Below are positions 34,821 to 40,058 of a stretch of 40,058 nucleotides of DNA, one piece after another. Source of the stretch: CAMPJM01 sp964440915 (GTDB taxonomy: Bacteria > Bacteroidota > Bacteroidia > Cytophagales > Cyclobacteriaceae); assembly GCA_964440915.1 (NCBI GenBank), contig CAYTTV010000032.1:1-40058 (forward strand), given 5' to 3'. Under the pieces are notes generated by a model. It was not told where the DNA came from. It saw only the letters and a program-made list of their open reading frames with translations, and did no database searches. Position 1 is the stretch's first letter. Every line of letters begins with the position of its first letter. Both the position numbers and the translations under genes were made by a program.

Positions 34821-35572
34821 AGACATTGGATAACAGAAGCTAGATTTTAGACAACAAACTTAAGCTTGAGAAGCTTTTTAACGAGAGAGATTGCCGCACT
34901 TGTCCGTTTGGCCAGGATCTAAAGTAGTGCTAGCATCTTTCAACAAACATGCCCTCACAAAAATTGCTGACCTGAAATCGCAAGAATGATGCATTTCATG
35001 AAATCTATGATCAGAACAACTACTCCCCAGGTTTTAGGACCAAGCGAAAAACCTGAGCCGTAAATACTTTCGGCTGTACATCAGTACTAAGCGTAGACCG
35101 ACCTTCTTCATTGTAGACGTTTCAAATTGGATTAGAAATAAAAGCTGTCTGACCGGCCCGAACGGGGCTCTATAAAGTGAGTTCCGCAAATCAGGTTAGG
35201 GCAAGCATTTTAATCCCCAATTTGAAAGCAGAAACAGCGTTAAGAAATGAATACAACAGGCCTAATCATGCGGCAAAAGCTTGTGAAAGGTCTATAAAAG
35301 CGAAGCCGCCTCATTCTCCGAGCGGAGTCTGGGCGGCTTCTTTTTCAACCAGCTATGGAAATACAAATATCAACGATTTACCTATACTTTACAAGTGTTT
35401 TTATAAAAATTATTTTGATTTTGATACACTTATATTCACTGATTACGATATCCATCAGGCTGTCAGCTTATTAGCATTTTAAAAAAAACAGTATTAGCTT
35501 TTTTATATTGCTAACTTCGGCTGCAACATTTTACGATCGTTTTCCTCTATCTTTTGTGAAGGTGAAACTTCA
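34821..35572. other. 752-base stretch with no intact gene, decayed-looking
   Basis: Lies between the broken MFS gene and xylE. Frames of up to about 40 codons in several phases are open but none resembles a known protein family, and codon patterns look unlike the neighbours. A short hairpin-like element sits near 35157-35172 and a strong terminator at 35302-35345. I found no transposase or long flanking repeats. It may be the remains of genes lost with the C-terminal part of the transporter. Confidence 0.5.
35302..35345 (+). terminator. strong rho-independent terminator without an intact gene in front
   Basis: GAAGCCGCC (35302-35310) pairs perfectly with GGCGGCTTC (35332-35340), then TTTTT. 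A nested inner pair CTCCG/CGGAG strengthens it. The last plus-strand gene before it is the truncated MFS gene ending 480 bases upstream, so it is likely the end of a transcript that has lost its coding region, or of an undetected small RNA. Confidence 0.75.
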
Positions 35573-36985
35573 CTATTGTCCTTTCTTCTCCCACAATCCT
35601 TCCATGTCTTCCAATGTTCTTCCTTTTGTTTCTGGAATCATCTTCCAAACAAAGAAGAACGAAAGAACGCTCATAACTCCGTAGAAGCCATAAGTAAAGG
35701 CACCACTGAACTCCATCATTGCAGGATAGGTGGAAGAGATGAAGTAATTGGCCGCCCATTGGGCAGCTACCGCTAGGGCCAAAGCCTGACCTCGTATCTT
35801 ATTTGGGAATATCTCTGATAACAACACCCAGCATATAGGTCCCCATGACATCATAAAAGATGCTGTGTAGATAACAATAAATACGAGGGTGCTGATTCCG
35901 ATAATCTCAAAATAAGAAAGTGCACCGATAGCAAACATGCCTATTGCCATACCTATTGATCCTGTCATAAGCAATGGCTTTCTTCCCCATTTATCCACGG
36001 TGAGGATGGCGATTACCGTAAATACCACATTCACTAACCCCATGACAATAGTCTGAAGCATCGAGGCATCTTTAGCAGCTCCCATACTTTCGAATATTCG
36101 AGGCGCATAGTACAGGGCCACATTGATACCTACAAATTGTTGAAAAACGGATAAAAGGATACCTATCACAATGACTGTCTTCCCATAAGAGAATAATTTA
36201 GCAGACTGATGTTGCTGCAAAGTTCCCTTTATATCTTCCAGTATTTTCTTTGCTTTAATATGACCGTTTACTTTAGCCAGGATACTCAACGCCTCCTGGT
36301 CTTTATTGACAAGGGTAAGATATCTTGGCGTTTCAGGCACAAACAACAGCAAAACACCAAACAATGCAGCAGGAATAGCTTCAGATAGGAACATCCATCT
36401 CCAACCTACGTCATTGATCCATTCAAGCGACTGTCCACTAGCGATTTCGTAATTCACAAAGTAAACCACCAACATACCAAAGATAATGGCAAACTGATTA
36501 AGTGATACAAGTCTACCTCGAATATTGGCAGGAGCAATCTCACCAATGTACATAGGACACACAGCAGATGCTAGACCTACGCCTATACCTCCTACAACCC
36601 TGTAGAGGTTAAACATCCACAACAATTCAACAGTAGGCTCTCCTACATTGAAAAAGAGAAATTCTGGATATCCTGATCCTAAGGCTGAAATAAAAAATAA
36701 TACAGCGGCGATAAGCAAGGCTTTCTTACGACCTATGGCAGAAGAAATAAGTCCAGAAATGGCTCCTCCTATTATACAGCCGATCAGGGCACTAGAAATA
36801 GTGGCGCCATGGATCCAGGTACTCAGCCCAAGACTGTCAATTAAGTAATTCTGAACAGATTTCTCTGCACCAGAAATCACTGCAGTATCATAACCAAACA
36901 AAAGGCCTCCCAATGTAGCGACCATCGTGACCCCTACAATAAATGGGATGTTTTGCCCTGCTGATTCTTTAATTTCGTTTTTCAT
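35573..36985 (-). CDS. xylE: sugar:proton symporter, xylose type (MFS sugar porter)
   Basis: A twelve-helix carrier of the sugar porter family, 470 residues from the ATG at 36985 (the frame opens at 37012 with a non-family stretch). Family marks are GGLLFGYDTAVISGA in helix 1, GRKKALL, RVVGGIGVGLASAVCPMYIGEIAP, PETPRYL, DKWGRKPLL and PETKGRTLEDME near the end. Together with xylA immediately upstream and a divergent AraC regulator, xylose is the likely substrate, but glucose or arabinose cannot be excluded by sequence. A hairpin at 37042-37068 separates it from xylA. Confidence 0.88.
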   Translation of the reverse strand: MKNEIKESAGQNIPFIVGVTMVATLGGLLFGYDTAVISGAEKSVQNYLIDSLGLSTWIHGATISSALIGCIIGGAISGLISSAIGRKKALLIAAVLFFISALGSGYPEFLFFNVGEPTVELLWMFNLYRVVGGIGVGLASAVCPMYIGEIAPANIRGRLVSLNQFAIIFGMLVVYFVNYEIASGQSLEWINDVGWRWMFLSEAIPAALFGVLLLFVPETPRYLTLVNKDQEALSILAKVNGHIKAKKILEDIKGTLQQHQSAKLFSYGKTVIVIGILLSVFQQFVGINVALYYAPRIFESMGAAKDASMLQTIVMGLVNVVFTVIAILTVDKWGRKPLLMTGSIGMAIGMFAIGALSYFEIIGISTLVFIVIYTASFMMSWGPICWVLLSEIFPNKIRGQALALAVAAQWAANYFISSTYPAMMEFSGAFTYGFYGVMSVLSFFFVWKMIPETKGRTLEDMEGLWEKKGQ

Positions 36986-37035
36986 AATAACAATTGGTAA
37001 CGTTTGTTGCACTTACAATCATAAGTGTCAATAAA

Positions 37036-37068
37036 GAAAAATGCCCCAAAGGGTAAACCCTTGGGGCA
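37036..37068 (-). terminator. hairpin between xylA and xylE, terminator or attenuator
   Basis: TGCCCC...GGG (37042-37053) pairs with CCC...GGGGCA (37058-37068) with a TAAA loop and one bulged base. On the minus strand it is followed by TTTTTC. It would end the xylA message or let only part of it reach xylE. Confidence 0.7.
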
Positions 37069-37083
37069 ATGTTTGCATATTAT

Positions 37084-38415
37084 TTAAATGTATCGATTGA
37101 TAACGTTCTCCAAATACTCTTGCTTTCCGCTTGTTTTTGCAGGTTCTCCATTTTCAACTGCATAAGCTTTCAGCTCTTCAAGGGTAAGTTTTCCTTCCTC
37201 GAAGGCCTTGCCCTTTCCGCTATCGAAAGAAGCGTAACGCTCCTGACGGATCTTTCTATAATCTGACTTCTGCAATATATTATCTGCAATGATCAAACCT
37301 CTTGCAAAAGTGTCAGCACCACCAATGTGCGCATAGAACAAATCTGCGGGATCTGTAGAGTTCCTTCTGATCTTTGCATCAAAGTTGATTCCACCACCTT
37401 GCAAGCCTTTTCCGTCTAGCAATACCAGCATGGCTTCAGCCACCTCGTTAATATTATTCGGGAATTGGTCGGTATCCCATCCATTTTGATAATCGCCTCT
37501 GTTGGCATCGATAGAGCCAAGCAAGCCTGCATCAGAAGCAACTTGCAGCTCATGCTGGAACGTGTGGCCAGCAAGTGTCGCATGATTCACCTCCAAGTTC
37601 AGCTTAAAGTCGTCAAGAAGATCATACTGTCTCAAGAAGCCTATAACAGTAGCAGAATCGAAATCGTACTGATGTTTTGTTGGCTCAGCAGGCTTTGGTT
37701 CTATAAAGAAAGTACCTTTGAAGCCTTGCTTTCTCGCATAGTCTTTTGCAGCATGTAAGAAACGTGCAAAATGCTCTTGCTCCCGTTTCATGTCAGTATT
37801 CAAAAGGCTCATATATCCTTCACGACCACCCCAGAACACGTAGTTTTCACCGTTCAATGCAATAGTAGCGTCCAATGCGTCTTTCACCTGTGCCGCCGCA
37901 TGTGCCAACACATGGAAGTCAGGGTTTGTTGAGGCACCGTTCATATAACGTGGGTGAGAGAAAAGATTGGCTGTTCCCCAAAGCAACTTCACACCACTTT
38001 CCTGCTGCTTTTGTTGTGCATACTCAACCAAAGTTCTTAGACGTCTTTCGTTCTCTTTTAAATCGTTGCCATAATCTACCACATCCACATCGTGGAAGCA
38101 GTAATAAGGCATGTTCAGCTTCGTAATGAATTCAAAAGCCGCATCCATCTTATCTTTCGCTCTTTCAACTGGATCCGCTTTCTCGTCCCAAGGAAATATA
38201 TGGGTCGGCGAACCAAAAGGGTCTGCCCCATTTCCACAGAATGAATGCCAATAAGCTACAGCAAATCGCAAATGCTCTTTTAGCGTTTTGCCCGCTACAA
38301 CTTTATTCTCGTCGTACCACCTGTACGCCAAAGGATTGTCTGATTCCGGACCTTCATACTTAATCTGTCCTATCCCTTTAAAATACTCCTTGTCTCCCAA
38401 TAAGATGTTTGCCAT
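37084..38415 (-). CDS. xylA: xylose isomerase
   Basis: Converts D-xylose to D-xylulose with divalent metal, in the cytoplasm. The 443-residue length is that of class II isomerases. Metal and substrate residues are visible in YYCFHDVDVVD (catalytic His), YVFWGGREGY, FFIEPKPAEPTKHQYDFD, LEVNHATLAGHTFQHEL and SIDANRGD. The start MANILLGDKEYF matches class II. It stands divergent from the AraC-type regulator (296 bases between start codons) and upstream of the symporter gene. xylB (xylulokinase) is not in the window. Confidence 0.97.
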   Translation of the reverse strand: MANILLGDKEYFKGIGQIKYEGPESDNPLAYRWYDENKVVAGKTLKEHLRFAVAYWHSFCGNGADPFGSPTHIFPWDEKADPVERAKDKMDAAFEFITKLNMPYYCFHDVDVVDYGNDLKENERRLRTLVEYAQQKQQESGVKLLWGTANLFSHPRYMNGASTNPDFHVLAHAAAQVKDALDATIALNGENYVFWGGREGYMSLLNTDMKREQEHFARFLHAAKDYARKQGFKGTFFIEPKPAEPTKHQYDFDSATVIGFLRQYDLLDDFKLNLEVNHATLAGHTFQHELQVASDAGLLGSIDANRGDYQNGWDTDQFPNNINEVAEAMLVLLDGKGLQGGGINFDAKIRRNSTDPADLFYAHIGGADTFARGLIIADNILQKSDYRKIRQERYASFDSGKGKAFEEGKLTLEELKAYAVENGEPAKTSGKQEYLENVINRYI

Positions 38416-38711
38416 GATTAATGATAATTTGAATTGTTATGTTATTACTGTTATTATGCTGTTGGTTAAAGATAATTACAATCGTTTGAATTTCCGCCTA
38501 AACTATTGACCACAAACCAGTTTAATTTCCAAATTAAATAAGCCTACGCTTTTTCTCTATCAGCAGTAGTTGACCTATATATTTAGATGTTTAAGGGGTT
38601 GTAAACCACTATAAATTATAAGATAGTTTCAGAATCCAAGTTAGCACCTTTAAAATCCGCTTTCTACAACTTTTTAATATAAAACATAAACTATTTTAAT
38701 ATATTTAACTA
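38416..38711. promoter_or_regulatory. divergent control region of the xylose locus
   Basis: AT-rich gap between xylA (minus) and the AraC-type gene (plus). A minus-strand TATCTTTA (38474-38467) is one base off the -7 consensus and 52 bases before xylA. No clear direct or inverted operator repeat could be picked out by eye. Confidence 0.35.
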
Positions 38712-39590
38712 ATGAAAACTTTAATCGAAAAACTTCCCCTTTCAGAAAACACCTCGTTCGTGGCCAGAACCTTCAAAACTCCCTATTTTGAAGTACCTTG
38801 GCACCAGCATATCGAGTACGAGCTCATCCTTTTTCTAGAAGGAGAAGGGCTGAGCTTTATAGGCAACTATGCTGGCGAGTTCAAACCAGGAGATGTATTC
38901 TTTATAGGAAAAAATGTGCCCCATACATTCCAAAAGAGAGAGAAAAACATGGTGACCAGTGCAGTGGTCGTACAGTTTAGGGAAGACTTTTGGGGCGAAA
39001 ATTTCTTGAAAATACCCGAGCTAAGGGAAATCCGCAACATGTTTCAAGACTCCATGCAAGGCCTTCAGGTGATAGGCAACAGCAGAGAGATGTTACACCG
39101 CATGGTGCGTGCACTCGAGCACCAGAAGGGTGTTATGCGCATTCTCCAGCTACTACAATGCATACAGATAATTTGTGAGAACAAAGATTATATACCACTT
39201 TCCACCCAAGAGGTAAAAGTCGGTAACGCACGAGATATGGAAAGGATCGACAAGGTTTTCCGCTATACGATGGACAATTTCAAAGAGCGCATTACCTTAG
39301 AAGATGTATCTGAGATAGCAGGATTGAGCATACCAGCATTTTGCAATTATTTTAAAAAAAGTACAAAAAAAACGTATGTCGACTTCCTCAACGAAATCAG
39401 GATAGGCTACGCCTGCAAGCTGCTGATCACGACCGACGCCAGCATTGTAGACATTTGCTATGAAAGCGGCTTCAATACCTTGGCCAATTTCAACAAGCAG
39501 TTCCTAAAAATAAAGCAAGAAACCCCCTCCAAGTACCGAAAGCTATTTGCCGCCAGCAGCACCCGTCAGCAAAACTATCTGAGACAATAA
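38712..39590 (+). CDS. AraC-family transcriptional regulator
   Basis: A 292-residue regulator with an N-terminal cupin-type sugar-sensing domain (residues about 15-110; HQHIEYELILFLEGEG, then FKPGDVFFIGKNVPHTF) and a C-terminal double helix-turn-helix (about 195-290). The HTH part reads ITLEDVSEIAGLSIPAFCNYFKKSTKKTYVDFLNEIRIGYA and IVDICYESGFNTLANFNKQFLKIKQETPSKYRK, a regular AraC pattern. Its divergent position to xylA and the symporter suggests it responds to xylose, but it lacks the periplasmic-binding domain of E. coli XylR, so it is a different kind of sensor. Confidence 0.9.
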   Translation: MKTLIEKLPLSENTSFVARTFKTPYFEVPWHQHIEYELILFLEGEGLSFIGNYAGEFKPGDVFFIGKNVPHTFQKREKNMVTSAVVVQFREDFWGENFLKIPELREIRNMFQDSMQGLQVIGNSREMLHRMVRALEHQKGVMRILQLLQCIQIICENKDYIPLSTQEVKVGNARDMERIDKVFRYTMDNFKERITLEDVSEIAGLSIPAFCNYFKKSTKKTYVDFLNEIRIGYACKLLITTDASIVDICYESGFNTLANFNKQFLKIKQETPSKYRKLFAASSTRQQNYLRQ

Positions 39591-39884
39591 AAATATTGCC
39601 TAAAAGCATATGTACTTGATGCCATTAAAAAATATTTGGGGTGGTGGCCAGGCTATCGCTCCAAACAGTGGATATTTATCCCAATGAAATTAAGTATCTC
39701 TCCTAATATGTTGATTAGTGACTACAAATTGACCAGATAACAAATCACTATTCCTCCAATTAGTCCTTGCAACGAAGATTGACGAGCAATGCGATTTTAA
39801 CTACTATTTGATATAAGCGCACAATACTTTATTTTTATCCAAATTTTACCCAAAATCATTCCTTTTAACCAAAAGCTATTGGAG

Positions 39885-40058
39885 ATGAAAAATGGAACTG
39901 CTTCTGATCGTGGCGTAAAGATTATCTGGAACTACGCAAAACAAGACTATTCTTGGAGAAAATCATATTATAAATATTTCTCAAAGAGAGAAAAATTCCT
40001 TTTCTTTTTGCCCATATTATTTCTATTCCTGCCAATCTATGGAACGTATGACCTGTTT
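39885..40058 (+). CDS. start of a membrane protein, cut by the window edge
   Basis: The ATG at 39885, preceded by GGAG, opens a frame that stays open for 58 codons to the end of the window. The first 35 residues are hydrophilic and rich in Tyr, Lys and Trp (WNYAKQDYSWRKSYYKYF), and a membrane helix begins at about residue 37 (EKFLFFLPILFLFLPIYG). It could be a glycosyltransferase or transport protein, but too little is present to decide. The 294 bases before it hold no feature that I could identify. Confidence 0.6.
   Translation, partial: MKNGTASDRGVKIIWNYAKQDYSWRKSYYKYFSKREKFLFFLPILFLFLPIYGTYDLF

Noticed and set aside
35155..35175. Small GC-rich hairpin GGCCCGAACGGGGC as a terminator.
   Set aside because: The stem is short and no T tract follows it on either strand.
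35177..35482. A 101-codon open frame in the decayed region before xylE.
   Set aside because: It reads through the terminator hairpin at 35302-35345, has no recognisable motif and no start signal.
34821..35572. Possible insertion sequence or transposase remnant next to the truncated transporter.
   Set aside because: No transposase motif, no terminal inverted repeats and no target duplications could be found by eye.
35558..35575. Inverted repeat GTGAAG/CTTCAC near the end of the symporter gene as a terminator.
   Set aside because: Only six pairs and no T tract on the minus strand.
1..40058. CRISPR arrays, prophage genes, toxin-antitoxin pairs and restriction systems.
   Set aside because: No spaced repeats, phage-type genes or recognised defence families were seen on reading both strands.

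Overview
This window reads as a chromosomal segment of a Bacteroidetes bacterium, most likely order Cytophagales. The evidence is the -33 TTTG / -7 TAnnTTTG promoters of that phylum, a GldJ-like gliding lipoprotein, a long NusB, the nusB-ytxH-DUF1573-yajC-ybbR-coaE neighbourhood, a WG-repeat protein, and the near absence of Shine-Dalgarno sequences. Gene content is mostly housekeeping. I see no phage, CRISPR array, defence island, transposase or secondary-metabolite locus, and I do not find a convincing new multi-gene system.

Layout. 1-53: 5' part of a tRNA-Pro(GGG) cut by the window edge (minus). 292-3415: a WG-repeat protein and a small SpoIIAA/STAS-like protein (plus). 3424-6852: sodium:alanine symporter, RmlD-like reductase and a cyclophilin lipoprotein (minus; the last two form an operon). 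7186-8094: a small four-helix membrane protein and a short conserved-looking ORF. 8136-10164: queG and ruvB (minus, probable operon). 10279-12797: M1 aminopeptidase, a probable 6S-like RNA in the intergenic gap, and a stand-alone cytochrome oxidase subunit III. 13014-17888: mfd and a gldJ-like gene (plus). 18185-19958: a VOC protein, a small orphan protein and a stress-type SDR. 20069-20143: tRNA-His with its own promoter and terminator. 20245-28210: dihydroorotase, CstA-type transporter, family 2 glycosyltransferase, aspS and an ABC exporter. 28485-33690: nusB, ytxH, NAD-type isocitrate dehydrogenase, DUF1573 lipoprotein, yajC, ybbR and coaE. 33687-35572: a second copy of the small orphan protein, a truncated MFS transporter and a non-coding, decayed-looking stretch ending in a strong orphan terminator. 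35573-39590: a xylose locus (xylE-type symporter, xylA, divergent AraC regulator). 39885-40058: start of a membrane protein running off the window.

How genes work together. The xylose genes form a small catabolic unit: uptake, isomerisation to xylulose, and a divergent activator; xylulokinase is not in the window. The nusB-to-coaE block mixes transcription, protein export and CoA synthesis, and an internal promoter-like site before the DUF1573 gene suggests at least two transcripts. ruvB and queG sit in tandem. Eleven promoter-like TAnnTTTG boxes were found by eye; the best (tRNA-His) has an exact 19-base spacer.

The observations most worth a second look are the 6S-like RNA at 12021-12157, two adjacent U-U mismatches in the tRNA-His acceptor stem, the unlinked pair of homologous ~90-residue orphan proteins, and the MFS remnant followed by a terminator with no intact gene in front of it.
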